In this document: positions 37,390 through 47,305 of the stretch, piece after piece
Layout: each line of letters begins with the position of its first letter
Position numbering within the stretch: position 1 is the stretch's first letter
Assembly: GCA_963811905.1 (NCBI GenBank)
Contig: CAWETK010000004.1
Location: 1-64,000 of the forward strand
Reading direction: 5' to 3'
Source of the DNA: DATFVA01 sp963811905
Lineage (GTDB): Bacteria > Bacteroidota > Ignavibacteria > Ignavibacteriales > Ignavibacteriaceae
DNA: 64,000 nt
Notes under the pieces: model-generated
What the model was told of the DNA's origin: nothing
What the model saw: the letters and a program-made list of their open reading frames with translations, nothing else
Database searches by the model: none
Translations under genes and position numbers: made by a program

Positions 37390-39057
37390 CTACCAGTAAA
37401 TTAAGTTCAGTATTATTAAAACTATAAATGATATAATGGCATAGAATTCAGGTTTCCTGTAAACCGCGGCATCCTTTGCAACCGTTTCTTTGGTTAATCC
37501 TTTAACAAGACCGACAAGTTCTTCTTTAGGTTTCTTTTTGGTAAAAATGCTTATAATTATTGTGACTGCGAAACAAATGATCCATGCCCACCATGCCCGC
37601 CAGAAGTTTGCAGCCATTACGCTGGAAGTATCTGACATAGTAATAATGCTCTGGTTAATCCAGTCGTATTTAACCGCAAGATAGAGAGTAAAGGATGAAC
37701 CCATGCCTGCAACCAGTCCCCAGAAAGCACCATTAGGCGTAATCCATACTATAAACATCCCGAGCAGCATTGTTGCAAACAGCGGTGCATTAACCCAGGA
37801 GAATATTGCCTGCATATAATCCATTATACTCGGAAAACTTTTTGCCCAGTAGGCTGTAACAAGACTTATTGCCACACCTGCAACCGTTGCAGCTCTTCCC
37901 ATCCACAAAAGATGAGTATCGGAGGCATTTCTATTTAGTACTGATTTATAGATATCATAAGTCCATACTGTATTGAAGGCACTTATATTACCTGCCTGGC
38001 CTGCCATAAAGCCTGCGAGTAGTGCTGTAACTCCCAATCCTGTCAAGCCTGATGGATAATATCTCGCTATAAGGAGAGGGAGCGCCGAATCATAATTTAC
38101 CTGTCCACCGTCCTTAATCAGTGCAAACCCGCTATTAGGATCATTGGCAAGAACTATCGCAATAAGTCCGGCTAATATCACAATGAAAGGAATCATCATT
38201 TTGAAAAATGATGCTAGTATAGGCGTCATACGGGCTGCCCGCAGATCCTTAGCTGAAAACGCCCGTTGTACCACAAGAAAATCTGTAGTCCAGTAACCGA
38301 AGGAGAGAACAAATCCAAGACCCAGTACGATCCCGCCCCAGGACACCATCATACCATTTGCTGTCGGGTCAGCCGAATTTGACCACAGATGACTAAATGA
38401 TTCCGGTACACGTGCGAATATTTCGTGAACACTTCCTATCTCAACTATACCAAGTATTGAAACGAGGAATAGTCCGAACCAGATCAGGAAGAACTGAATA
38501 ATCTCTGTAAATATAGCCGAAAGCAGACCGCTCATGGTAACGTACACTGCAACAGTGATTGCTGCCATCCACATACTGATATCCCAGTTCCATCCCAGAA
38601 AAGTATGCAGCACAAGTGCCATTGCATAAAGATTTATTCCTGATACAAGCAGCGTCATAATAGCAAAGGCAAATCCGTTCAGGACTCTGGTTTTCTCATC
38701 AAATCGAAGTTTAAGATACCCCGGAACAGATTTAATTCTACTGCTGTAATAAAAAGGCATCATATAAATGCCAAGGAATAGCATTGCCGGGATAGCTCCA
38801 ATCCAATAAAAGTGAGCAACGTACATCCCGTACTTGAAGGTATTCCCCGTCATCCCCATTAACTCAAGCGCGCCAAGGTTCGCGGAGAGGAAAGCGAGTC
38901 CGGCAACCCAGGAACTGTTCCTTCTTCCGGCAAGGAAAAAATCATTTTCGTTTTTTGTGAATTTCTTTAGATAAAATCCAATACCGATGACGAATACGAA
39001 ATAGACTGCAATAATAAGCCAGTCTACGAATGATAGTCCGATAGCATTTTCAGGCAT
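37390..39057 (-). CDS. Sodium/sugar symporter (SSS family)
   Basis: A 555-residue inner-membrane transporter with about 14 hydrophobic segments. It shows the SSS features: GIGFYLKKFTKNENDFFLAGR near the start, GYLKLRFDEKTRVLNGF, GGIVLGLGFVLSFGYWTTDFLVVQRAFSAKD and ALLAGFMAGQAGNISAFNT (the last close to the sodium-solute signature). It most resembles SglT-like galactose or glucose symporters. AAAGGT precedes the ATG. Being next to galK and an epimerase gene, it likely imports galactose; specificity is inferred. Confidence 0.9.
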   Translation of the reverse strand: MPENAIGLSFVDWLIIAVYFVFVIGIGFYLKKFTKNENDFFLAGRRNSSWVAGLAFLSANLGALELMGMTGNTFKYGMYVAHFYWIGAIPAMLFLGIYMMPFYYSSRIKSVPGYLKLRFDEKTRVLNGFAFAIMTLLVSGINLYAMALVLHTFLGWNWDISMWMAAITVAVYVTMSGLLSAIFTEIIQFFLIWFGLFLVSILGIVEIGSVHEIFARVPESFSHLWSNSADPTANGMMVSWGGIVLGLGFVLSFGYWTTDFLVVQRAFSAKDLRAARMTPILASFFKMMIPFIVILAGLIAIVLANDPNSGFALIKDGGQVNYDSALPLLIARYYPSGLTGLGVTALLAGFMAGQAGNISAFNTVWTYDIYKSVLNRNASDTHLLWMGRAATVAGVAISLVTAYWAKSFPSIMDYMQAIFSWVNAPLFATMLLGMFIVWITPNGAFWGLVAGMGSSFTLYLAVKYDWINQSIITMSDTSSVMAANFWRAWWAWIICFAVTIIISIFTKKKPKEELVGLVKGLTKETVAKDAAVYRKPEFYAIISFIVLIILNLIYW

Positions 39058-39103
39058 AGATATACCTTTAATTAATGAAGAATATTATATTACCTTTTTA
39101 AGA

Positions 39104-40078
39104 TCAGATTTCCGGTAATCCCTCCCATAAACTGAATTCAATCTTCCAATTCCTTTCCTCATTTATATCAAGCACAGAACATTCATTTCTTTTAACAGAT
39201 TCACTAAGAGAATCCGGTCTTCCTGTCGTCGGTTCCAGAGCAACTGTGTAATGTTTTTTTTCCGCGCCGGCAGGCCAGCCGCCGAAACAAAGCCATACTC
39301 CCAGGTAGGGCAGTTTTTTATAATCGAAGGAAATCAGAACCGATTCGTTTTTATGTGAGCGGAATAGACCGGCAAATCCATGCTGCAGAGAATCGGTAAA
39401 ACCTTTTAGTGCCATACCTGTATCGGCGGATTTTACATCATAAAAACTATTAACCTCACCTGCCTCACCGGACCAGGGGATATAGTGACCGAATTCCCCT
39501 ATATTATCATCCGAAGTCCAGTTGAGGAACAATTTATGTATACCGGGAGGCATAATAATTCTGTCTCCTTCCTCAACAGCCAGCAGCGGATGGCCGGACC
39601 ATATATAGTACAGAGGGAAAGCGGATTTATTAACCAGACTGTAATTGATGATTACACGGTTCTCTTCAAGAGTAATAATTTTCCTGAAGCTGTAACCAGC
39701 ATTTACACCGTCCGCATAAAAAAATATGGAGGTATCGGTAAGCTCATACTCCCATTCTTTGGACCATAATTCTCCGTGATCCGGATACTCAATCTTTTTA
39801 GTCCCGTTCCCGCGCTGTTCAATGATAATTTCAGCCGCTTCGATTGTAGGGAAGCACTCATCAAATCCGCTGGCATCATAAAGGGAATAATCAGCTCCGT
39901 GGAAGGCTTTTCTGTAGATCTTATTCTTATCCTGGTTCTCAAGTAAAAATTGTGTCCCGGATTTTTTATTAATCAAACTGATCATTTTACTCCCAAGCTG
40001 TGGAAGAAAGACTGCCTCAACTTTATCATTAGATATTAATAAATGCTTTAAGCCGTATAATGAATATTCCCTGATCAT
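39104..40078 (-). CDS. Aldose 1-epimerase-like (galactose mutarotase superfamily) protein
   Basis: A 324-residue protein with the beta-supersandwich of mutarotase-like proteins: LPQLGSKMISLINKKSGTQFL, GFDECFPTIEAA, HGELWSKEWEY (usual position of a catalytic histidine), WSGHPLLAVEEGDRI and ALEPTTGRPDSL (usual catalytic glutamate region). No signal peptide, so it is cytoplasmic. Between the SSS symporter and the M24 protein genes it would supply the alpha-anomer of the sugar to the kinase. The precise sugar is not proven. Confidence 0.8.
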   Translation of the reverse strand: MIREYSLYGLKHLLISNDKVEAVFLPQLGSKMISLINKKSGTQFLLENQDKNKIYRKAFHGADYSLYDASGFDECFPTIEAAEIIIEQRGNGTKKIEYPDHGELWSKEWEYELTDTSIFFYADGVNAGYSFRKIITLEENRVIINYSLVNKSAFPLYYIWSGHPLLAVEEGDRIIMPPGIHKLFLNWTSDDNIGEFGHYIPWSGEAGEVNSFYDVKSADTGMALKGFTDSLQHGFAGLFRSHKNESVLISFDYKKLPYLGVWLCFGGWPAGAEKKHYTVALEPTTGRPDSLSESVKRNECSVLDINEERNWKIEFSLWEGLPEI

Positions 40079-40085
40079 AAAACTA

Positions 40086-41390
40086 CTAAGGTTTTATTGT
40101 TTCAACTTCCTGTTTAATAATTTCTCCTGTAGCCGGATCCTTAATGAGGATTCCCGGCTGCGGATACGTTTTCCCGTCAAGCACGACATTTATCATCGGC
40201 CAGTCCTGAGCACGGGTCAGTACTTCGATGCTGTCCTGGCGTACCAGTATGGTTTCCTCAACTTTTGCCCCGGTAATTGTCGGATTCCACGCAAATGCCT
40301 GATTCAAATGCACAACCTTATCAATTCCGGGATAAATAACATATTCACGATCGTTATATCCGATCGCACCCCCCTGATGATGCTTTTTCCATTCGCCTTC
40401 ATATCCTGCTTCAGCATACCATTTCTTCATTTCCTCCCAGATAGAAGAGCATTTTACTCCCGGCCTTGTTGCTTCTTCATACCGAGCATTTACAACTGCG
40501 GTCTTCTCTAATTTACTTTTAAGTTCATCCGGCAGGGGACCGAAATGAACAAACCTCGTAACCGCCACCGGCATCCCCCATTTTTCAGCAACGACATTAA
40601 CCATGCCGTACTCTTTCAATGTATCTCCGAAGGGAATTGCATGACGGTATTTATAAATTCTCTGATCAACACCTATCAGTAATACAGTAGGCATAATTCC
40701 TCTTGAACGAATTTCATCAGATGTCATGGCCTCGATTTCAAACTCGCTCATCCCCGGTTTCAATCTCCGGCAGACATTTGCGACAGCTTCTGTTGTTTGT
40801 TCGCAGATCCACTTGTACCTTTTTATTTCAGTCGGAAGCAGCTGATACCGCAGAGGCTGAAATTGATCATCCATCAATACCGTTTCCGGGTAGGAGATAT
40901 CGCTGCCGATTCTTTTTCCGCCTGATATTTCTTTTATAAGATCTCCGCGAACATCCTTTACAGGATTGGCTTCATACCAGGGATAGAACTTTAAAGTATA
41001 ACCCAACCCTTTCAGACTTTCATCAAGCATCCTCGGAGCCTCACTGCCATTGGCAACAAGGTATTTTTCACCGTCAGCCATAATCAGCAGTGAAGCACCT
41101 CCAACATCTTTATTCAGGACTATCTGGTTATTGGCTCTTCCTGCTGTTATCCAGTTTACATTCCTGACCTGTGTAAATAACATACCTCCCAGGTCATTCT
41201 CCTGCATCCATTTTTTCAGCATTTCGACTTTTGTATTTATTTCCTCCTTTACCTCCTGATTGGTTAACAGCTGCGATGGCATACTTTTCCAGATTAAATC
41301 ACTAACCTCATCCCGGTTTTGCCCGGGCTTCTGGCCGTACATAAAAATAACCGTACTCAGTGCGAATAATAAGACATATAATTTTTTCAC
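40086..41390 (-). CDS. Exported M24-fold protein lacking most metal ligands
   Basis: A 434-residue protein with a GTG start (AAGGAG eight bases upstream) and a signal peptide ending MYGQ. It has the creatinase-like N-domain followed by the pita-bread M24 domain. The five metal ligands of M24 aminopeptidases (Asp, Asp, His, Glu, Glu) align here to Asn and Ala (VNVVAEKWGMPVAVTR), Gly (QGGAIGYNDRE), Asn (AWNPTI) and one conserved Glu (KVEETILV). Four of five are missing, so a metallopeptidase activity is unlikely; a metal-free enzyme of the creatinase type or a binding protein is possible. It stands between regulator and epimerase genes in the sugar region; its role there is unknown. Confidence 0.75.
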   Translation of the reverse strand: MKKLYVLLFALSTVIFMYGQKPGQNRDEVSDLIWKSMPSQLLTNQEVKEEINTKVEMLKKWMQENDLGGMLFTQVRNVNWITAGRANNQIVLNKDVGGASLLIMADGEKYLVANGSEAPRMLDESLKGLGYTLKFYPWYEANPVKDVRGDLIKEISGGKRIGSDISYPETVLMDDQFQPLRYQLLPTEIKRYKWICEQTTEAVANVCRRLKPGMSEFEIEAMTSDEIRSRGIMPTVLLIGVDQRIYKYRHAIPFGDTLKEYGMVNVVAEKWGMPVAVTRFVHFGPLPDELKSKLEKTAVVNARYEEATRPGVKCSSIWEEMKKWYAEAGYEGEWKKHHQGGAIGYNDREYVIYPGIDKVVHLNQAFAWNPTITGAKVEETILVRQDSIEVLTRAQDWPMINVVLDGKTYPQPGILIKDPATGEIIKQEVETIKP

Positions 41391-41402
41391 TGTTATTACT
41401 CC

Positions 41403-42464
41403 TTAAGTTTTGACTTCAGAATTATGACTCTTTCCATTTGAGGGGATTTCACACCCACAGGATTTTCTTATCACCAGTTCGGTTTTTATAGTCAGATTCT
41501 CTACGGATTCCTTTTTGTTTTCAATGTGAGCGATTAATTTCCGGGCAGCTGCTTTACCAACTTCGTAAGCAGGCTGTCTTACGGTTGTCAGGGGAGCAGG
41601 CATAAGCTCTGCTCGTATATCATCGGAAAATCCGACTATGGCTATATCTTCAGGAATTCTTAATCCTGCTTCTTTTATAGCTTTCATCGCCCCAAAGGCG
41701 GCGGGATCATTTACAGCTACAACAGCGCGGGGCCTCTCCTTTTTAGGCAATCCAAGAAGCCTTTGCATAGCGGCAAAGCCACCATCCTCATGGAAACCCG
41801 ATTCTACAATAAGTTTATCACTATAACTGATCTTATATTTCCTTAATGCTTTCCTGAAGCCGTTTAACCTTTCTTTTGCAATTGATACCGACAACGGACC
41901 CCGGAGATGTGCGATCTTTTTGTATCCATGCCTGATTATATGTTCAGTGATCTTGAATGCACTTTCCTCATCATCTATACTGACACAGCTCGCCCCGATA
42001 TTATAAACACACCGGTCAAAGAAAACCACATGCAGCCCCATATTGATTACCTGCCTGTAAATCTGATATTCAGTATCAGATTCAGCTACTGAAGCCAGGA
42101 TACCATCCACCCTGCGTGATGCCAGTGTTTCAATGGCAGCGATCTCCCTGTTTGTATTTTCAGCAGAATGGGTCAGCATAATATTGTAGCCCGCCTGGTA
42201 TACAATCTCTTCAATTCCCTTAATAGCATCAGGAAAGAATGAGTGGGTGATCTCAGGTACTACCACCCCTATTGTCTGGGTCTTCGCAACGACGAGACTC
42301 TTAGCAATGTGGTTCGGGAAATAGCCCAGTTCACGTGCTTTATTTAATACCATTTTCCTCGTTGTCTCATCGACATTCGGATTATTGTTTAATGCCCTTG
42401 AAACAGTCATCATTGAGATGTTCAGAGTATCGGCAATATTTTTCAGTGTTACCCGTTTAGTCAT
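41403..42464 (-). CDS. LacI-family transcriptional regulator 2
   Basis: A 353-residue repressor with the N-terminal helix-turn-helix (LKNIADTLNISMMTVSRALNN), the hinge NKARELGYFPNHIAKSLVVAKT and a sugar-binding-type effector domain (TIGVVVPEITHSFFPDAIKGIE, GIVGFSDD-like end, TVRQPAYEVGKAAARKL). It is encoded two bases after the stop of the glycosidase gene at 42466 and so is likely the product of the same transcript. No operator was found in front of its gene; the sequence AAACCGGTTAA at 47295-47305 upstream of the GH63-like gene is a weak candidate. Confidence 0.92.
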   Translation of the reverse strand: MTKRVTLKNIADTLNISMMTVSRALNNNPNVDETTRKMVLNKARELGYFPNHIAKSLVVAKTQTIGVVVPEITHSFFPDAIKGIEEIVYQAGYNIMLTHSAENTNREIAAIETLASRRVDGILASVAESDTEYQIYRQVINMGLHVVFFDRCVYNIGASCVSIDDEESAFKITEHIIRHGYKKIAHLRGPLSVSIAKERLNGFRKALRKYKISYSDKLIVESGFHEDGGFAAMQRLLGLPKKERPRAVVAVNDPAAFGAMKAIKEAGLRIPEDIAIVGFSDDIRAELMPAPLTTVRQPAYEVGKAAARKLIAHIENKKESVENLTIKTELVIRKSCGCEIPSNGKSHNSEVKT

Positions 42465-42465
42465 T

Positions 42466-45084
42466 TTATTTTTTCTTCACTACAATATTGATATCCTTTT
42501 TTACGAAGTCTTTACTTCCTGCATTAAAATTTATTTTTATACGGTTATTCAACAATTCGCCGCCGGTAAGCTTATCGATCAAATCAGGATTTCTGATCCC
42601 GATATAATATTCCTTTCCTCCCCGCCCTTCGACATATGTCGTCAGGTTGTTTCCTTCCAGCTTCTGATAAAGAACTTTGAGCGAATTATCAGCGTCGCCT
42701 GTACTTGTTTCAAGAGGAAGAAGATACAGCTCAGGCGCAGGATCCAACGAGATTTCCAGACGGGTATTTTTTTCAGGATAAAAATCAGTTTTAAGAACAT
42801 AAGCCTGGTCGCTTTTTTCAGAAGTAAAATCAATAGTGTCGCCGTTAATCTTAACCTCAGCGGCTTTTGTCCCTAAACCGAATGCAGGGGTGAAGACTAT
42901 TTTGACTTTGCCGCTGCCGCTGTTTGCGGCAAGCAAACTTAACCTGTCGTCAGTCCTCAAAAGTTTCAAGCTTATAATATTTTTTCCGACTTTTATATTT
43001 CCGGCAAAAAGGCTATCCCAGTCTGCAGGAAGACGAGGTGAAAAATAAATTATTTTGTCAGGTGCATCGACGTCAAGTCCTACGAGACCTCTTACAAATG
43101 GTTCGGCAAAACCTGAGGCTGAAAATCCCTGGTCATGATACGCTTCTGCTAATTTTGTATTTAAAGTTCCTGAAAAAACTTCTGCAACCTGACCGGGTCC
43201 ATTGTCAAAAAAATGTTCCGCATTTGCCTGCATCAGTCTATAGGCAGAAAGATTAAAATCAAAATTATATTGTCCTCTTACCATGAGCGTCGATATAAAT
43301 GGCCAGATAGCCCCATAATTGTAATTAACCGGGTCATAAAGTTCTGATTTATTTGAAAGACTCCTTACTCCCCAATCTGTAACAAGTTCAGAAGAATTCA
43401 TCTTTTTCAGACTTTCAACAGAGTGATCGTAGTTTAATACTTCGAACTTCATACCTGTTGCAGGCCACGGGGTATTCTCATCAACCTGTTCAGCTTTTTC
43501 GGTTGCCCCGTAACTATACATCCCTTTTTGGCCCATCCAGAACTTCTGTTCCATCGCGGACAGGGCTTTTTTCAGCTGTGCCTGAGCCTGTGATTTCAAT
43601 TCATCATCTTTCATAGCCTCAGACATATTTATTACTGCTTCAATCCCTTTTGTCCATATGGCCGAAGTATAAAAGTCGGCATAGATATGTACATATTTTC
43701 CGAACTCAAGCGCACCCAGTCCTGCACCTTTAAGATCCATCAGTCCATCGCCGTCGCTATCTTTCCCGAGACACCAGTTATAAGCCTTTTTAATTGATTC
43801 CCAGCTCGCATTTATGAAATCAATATCACCGCTCTGGCGATAATAGTCACCAATAGCCACAAGATACCACGGTGTAGTATCCGCATGGTTATAGCCGTAG
43901 TGGTAATCATTCCACCAGTCTACAAGTCCGTCGCTTTGCGAGAGTTCGTGAGCCATTTTACCGATATCCTTATTTACTTCATCAGAATTTTTCTTTCTGA
44001 TCGGAAAGTTATCCTGTCTCTGCCATTTCTGAGTAAATTTAAGTGCATCCTTTTCGGTTTCGAAATCCTGAAAGCTGTTAAATGATAAAGAATTAATGAA
44101 ACAGTCACCTCCGAAAAACCATGCAAAACCGGGGCGTCCGCCGTTACCCGATAGACCGTATCCTGCAACCATTCCATAGCCCAGATTCGGGTTTTCAACC
44201 ATAAGATTATGCAATGCGACTTTGCTCCACTCGTAAGCCAGATTTAATTTTCTTACAGGGGTGATGATGCTGACAGTGGATTCTTTAAGGGTCTTATAAT
44301 AATTATAATTTTTCTGATAATATTTTTCAGAGTTCTGCCACAGATCATTATAAAGATTTTTTACATCGTCAAATTTTGTATTTATTCCGCCAGCTATTAC
44401 TATCGGAATGAACGAGTCACTAACCTCATCAGGATTTACTTCAATTTTAAATTGCAAAGGATTATCAGCGAACATATGTGCAGGGGGGGCGGACATCTGT
44501 TCTCCCACCGGTGATCCGCATATGAATAATGCCCTTTGACGGCCTTCTGAAATAATATACCCTTTTACCTCATCGTCCCAATAGCTGTATTGTCCCCCGA
44601 CTCCTGCAGGCCACTGAGGCTGCATAACCGGAAGAAATCCCGGAACTATTTTCAAGGGTGTTGTGGTATTTACTTTAAGGAGTATGATTGCTCCCTTCTC
44701 CTCCACGGGGACCATTATGATCTCGTTGACAGTAAAAGATTCGTATGAAAATGTAATCTCAGCAGCTTCCGGGGTAATCGAAATTGTCTTCACTATATCT
44801 TCCGGCTGTACAGGAGTAGTTGATGAACCAAGGAAAAATAGAAGCTTAAAATTCCTGAGCGGTTTCCATGGCCAGACCCACATCTCGAACGTTCCATCCT
44901 GAAATCCCATAAGCGCCGCTTTTCGGCCTATTCTGTCAAAGTATTCCGAGGATCGTGCGGGAAAGGTCATCTGAATGTTATTACTTCTTATTTCGAATCC
45001 CGGTACAAGCCCGCTTCTGCTGCTTTGCCCGTTCAAATTGAAAAGCAGAATTAAGAACAAAAATATGCTTAATATTTTTTTCAT
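42466..45084 (-). CDS. Exported six-hairpin glycosidase, amylo-1,6-glucosidase-like
   Basis: An 872-residue protein with a signal peptide (to about LNGQ, residue 20). An N-terminal beta-domain of about 270 residues precedes the helical barrel, in which GRPGFAWFFGGDCFINSL, DTTPWYLVAIGDYYRQSGDIDFI, DSDGDGLMD and YGAIWPF match the GDE_C/GH63-like layout; a beta-sandwich follows, with FSPRLPADWDSL. The aspartate in FGGDCF is in the usual catalytic-type position. It is a paralogue of the C-terminal part of the protein at 49399-52788. The sugar is unknown. Probably periplasmic. Confidence 0.7.
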   Translation of the reverse strand: MKKILSIFLFLILLFNLNGQSSRSGLVPGFEIRSNNIQMTFPARSSEYFDRIGRKAALMGFQDGTFEMWVWPWKPLRNFKLLFFLGSSTTPVQPEDIVKTISITPEAAEITFSYESFTVNEIIMVPVEEKGAIILLKVNTTTPLKIVPGFLPVMQPQWPAGVGGQYSYWDDEVKGYIISEGRQRALFICGSPVGEQMSAPPAHMFADNPLQFKIEVNPDEVSDSFIPIVIAGGINTKFDDVKNLYNDLWQNSEKYYQKNYNYYKTLKESTVSIITPVRKLNLAYEWSKVALHNLMVENPNLGYGMVAGYGLSGNGGRPGFAWFFGGDCFINSLSFNSFQDFETEKDALKFTQKWQRQDNFPIRKKNSDEVNKDIGKMAHELSQSDGLVDWWNDYHYGYNHADTTPWYLVAIGDYYRQSGDIDFINASWESIKKAYNWCLGKDSDGDGLMDLKGAGLGALEFGKYVHIYADFYTSAIWTKGIEAVINMSEAMKDDELKSQAQAQLKKALSAMEQKFWMGQKGMYSYGATEKAEQVDENTPWPATGMKFEVLNYDHSVESLKKMNSSELVTDWGVRSLSNKSELYDPVNYNYGAIWPFISTLMVRGQYNFDFNLSAYRLMQANAEHFFDNGPGQVAEVFSGTLNTKLAEAYHDQGFSASGFAEPFVRGLVGLDVDAPDKIIYFSPRLPADWDSLFAGNIKVGKNIISLKLLRTDDRLSLLAANSGSGKVKIVFTPAFGLGTKAAEVKINGDTIDFTSEKSDQAYVLKTDFYPEKNTRLEISLDPAPELYLLPLETSTGDADNSLKVLYQKLEGNNLTTYVEGRGGKEYYIGIRNPDLIDKLTGGELLNNRIKINFNAGSKDFVKKDINIVVKKK

Positions 45085-45100
45085 AATATACGTTTATCCT

Positions 45101-47263
45101 TTACTTCGATTTTCCGTATTTGTCAATTAAGACCCTCGCCATTATCGAATCCCATATATAATTAGAAGGGCTGTTCATAATATCATTATCCGGACTATAA
45201 GACTCCCAGTAATTATGATTCTTTTTTAATTGTGTAACCACAGCAAGAGTCATTTTATCGGCCAGCTCGTCCGCAATTTTTTTATACCCGTACTGGTTCA
45301 GCCCGTCTATCACGAGATAATCCCAGAGCAGCCAGACCGGACCATTCCATTTGCAGCAGTAGTCGACATAGGGACTATAAAACTGATCGTCTGCCGATAA
45401 TGTAGGAACTCCGTATTTACGCCAGAATTCATCGGGGTTGATAAGGTGCTTCACCAGCCTTTCAGCTCTTTCTTTTGGAGCTGCCCCGGCCCATAATGCA
45501 AGTAGTCCTATTATCTCTTTATGTTTAAGATCCCTTGTCAGGAATTTAAATGAATGATTTTTCTTATCAACGTGGTAATAAAAACCTGTTGAGTCATCCC
45601 ACATATATTTGTTGATCAGACCTGAAATATTTTCTGCCTTTTCCGTCCATTTTTTCATCCCCTTAGCGTCGCCCAGGGCATCAGCCATTTTAGCAAGCGA
45701 CTTCATTTCTTTTACGACCATCAGTGACAAATCCAGATCCTCCAGTTCATCGGAGATATCCTCTTTGTCTACATCTAAATGTCGCTCCTTTGAAACCTGG
45801 AAAACAACATTATACCAATCCCTCACATTTTCAATTATTCCGTATGGTCCCCATTCCAAAAGTCCGTCGTGATCAGTATCCCGGTTTTCTTCAAGCCATT
45901 TCACATATTCTGATCCGGATTGGTAAGCATCTTTGAGGAACGCCTTATCACTGCTCACCTTATAGATTTCCCAGTTCTCCCAGGAGAAGAACGGAGCTGA
46001 TGTAGTTGACATATCTCTGCCAAGCTCCTTGCTGTAGTGAGGATAATCCTGAAGTCCTCTCGGTCCATGACGATAAGCAATTAAGCCGTCTTTCCGCTGC
46101 TGATCAATATAGATTCTCTGAGAACCTTCGGCAGATAATGGGTCCAGATAGGCATAAGCAAGCATGCTTAATGATTCATGCAGTACCTGGTGTCCATGCC
46201 CCCAGCCCCACAATGGCTGCCGTGAGAAAACATAGAAGTTATGCCTGGCGGAATCAGTCGGGGGAAGCATACATCCCCGTACAAGGTTGAAGGCTCCTAT
46301 GTAAACGAGTTTCTCATCTTCGTTTTCAAAGTTTATCACAGGGACCTGTGAAAAAAGCTTAACATCCGCATCCACATAAGGCTGAAGGGGTTCATCTTTT
46401 AATCGGTTGACCTGGTTAATAAGTTCTTGCGCATCCTCTTTCTGATCCTGCCAGCCCCTGAAATACCGGATATTAATTTCTTCGCCCGGTTTCAGAATAA
46501 ACTTGTCGTGTAAGGCAATAAAATTAACGTAACCGCTATCCATCAGGTTCAACGAGTCGCTGCGGTTATCAGAATAATAATCTGTTTTGATATTTACATA
46601 AAATTGGTCCAAACCCCCTGAGTATCCGCCATAGGAATAAGGCTTAAAGTTTCCGCAGAAAAAGTCCCTTGTTTCTGTAGGATAAGGGGCATTTTTATAC
46701 AGACTGCTTATCAGTCTGTATTTTGATTCATGATGATTCGTAATATAAGCATCGTGTGCACTGTCGTATTTCTTTATTAGCAGTGAATCATTTCCAAGTT
46801 CGAGTATAGGGTATACCTCAATCTCGTGAGCTGTATTGTCAATATTTTTAACCTGCATGCTTACAACTGCAAGAGATGAACTATAAACAAAAAATGTCTC
46901 CTGAACGTGAACTCCTTTAAATGGTTCATATTCGAGTATCGCCATATCCGGGAAGGAAGCAGTAACAACAGGCTTCTTATGATAGTTTTCAATACTTGTC
47001 ACTACTACCTGGTTTACTTTCCAGATGCAGTAGAACTTTCCTGCCTGGTCCCCCGAATAGTTAACAGGGTAGCAATCCGAATAGTAATCCATCTTATATC
47101 CTTTGTCGCCGTATAAACGGGATCTTTCCATTGCAGCCGTATAAGTTGTATATAACGGGTCACCCGCACCGGCATGGAGCTTAAGATATTCGTTTCCCGG
47201 CTGCACAGATTGGGAGAATAAATTGGCGGTGATTAAAAGTATAAAGGTAATTGTAAACTTCAT
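45101..47263 (-). CDS. Exported GH63-like glycosidase
   Basis: A protein of about 720 residues with a signal peptide ending LFSQ. The frame is open to 47290, but the ATG at 47263 has GGAAAC upstream and starts the leader directly. An N-terminal beta-domain (GDPLYTTYTAAMERS) is followed by an (alpha/alpha)6 barrel: FSRQPLWGWGHGHQVLHESLSML, SWENWEIYKVS, DTDHDGLLEWG, INKYMWDDSTGFYYHVDKK, YGVPTLSADDQFYSP and KWNGPVWLLWDYLV. These motifs match GH63/mannosylglycerate-hydrolase and trehalase-like enzymes; acid and base residues are probably the Asp in LEWG-D and the Glu near YWESYSP. It has two paralogues in this window, one of them decayed. Confidence 0.78.
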   Translation of the reverse strand: MKFTITFILLITANLFSQSVQPGNEYLKLHAGAGDPLYTTYTAAMERSRLYGDKGYKMDYYSDCYPVNYSGDQAGKFYCIWKVNQVVVTSIENYHKKPVVTASFPDMAILEYEPFKGVHVQETFFVYSSSLAVVSMQVKNIDNTAHEIEVYPILELGNDSLLIKKYDSAHDAYITNHHESKYRLISSLYKNAPYPTETRDFFCGNFKPYSYGGYSGGLDQFYVNIKTDYYSDNRSDSLNLMDSGYVNFIALHDKFILKPGEEINIRYFRGWQDQKEDAQELINQVNRLKDEPLQPYVDADVKLFSQVPVINFENEDEKLVYIGAFNLVRGCMLPPTDSARHNFYVFSRQPLWGWGHGHQVLHESLSMLAYAYLDPLSAEGSQRIYIDQQRKDGLIAYRHGPRGLQDYPHYSKELGRDMSTTSAPFFSWENWEIYKVSSDKAFLKDAYQSGSEYVKWLEENRDTDHDGLLEWGPYGIIENVRDWYNVVFQVSKERHLDVDKEDISDELEDLDLSLMVVKEMKSLAKMADALGDAKGMKKWTEKAENISGLINKYMWDDSTGFYYHVDKKNHSFKFLTRDLKHKEIIGLLALWAGAAPKERAERLVKHLINPDEFWRKYGVPTLSADDQFYSPYVDYCCKWNGPVWLLWDYLVIDGLNQYGYKKIADELADKMTLAVVTQLKKNHNYWESYSPDNDIMNSPSNYIWDSIMARVLIDKYGKSK

Positions 47264-47294
47264 TTCATGTTTCCAGTTAGATTGATTCATATTT

Positions 47295-47305
47295 AAACCG
47301 GTTAA
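47295..47305 (-). promoter_or_regulatory. Possible LacI-type operator
   Basis: AAACCGGTTAA, a near-palindrome around AACCGGTT in the short gap between two GH63-like genes. The location inside an operon and the short length make it a weak candidate for LacI regulator 2. Confidence 0.2.
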
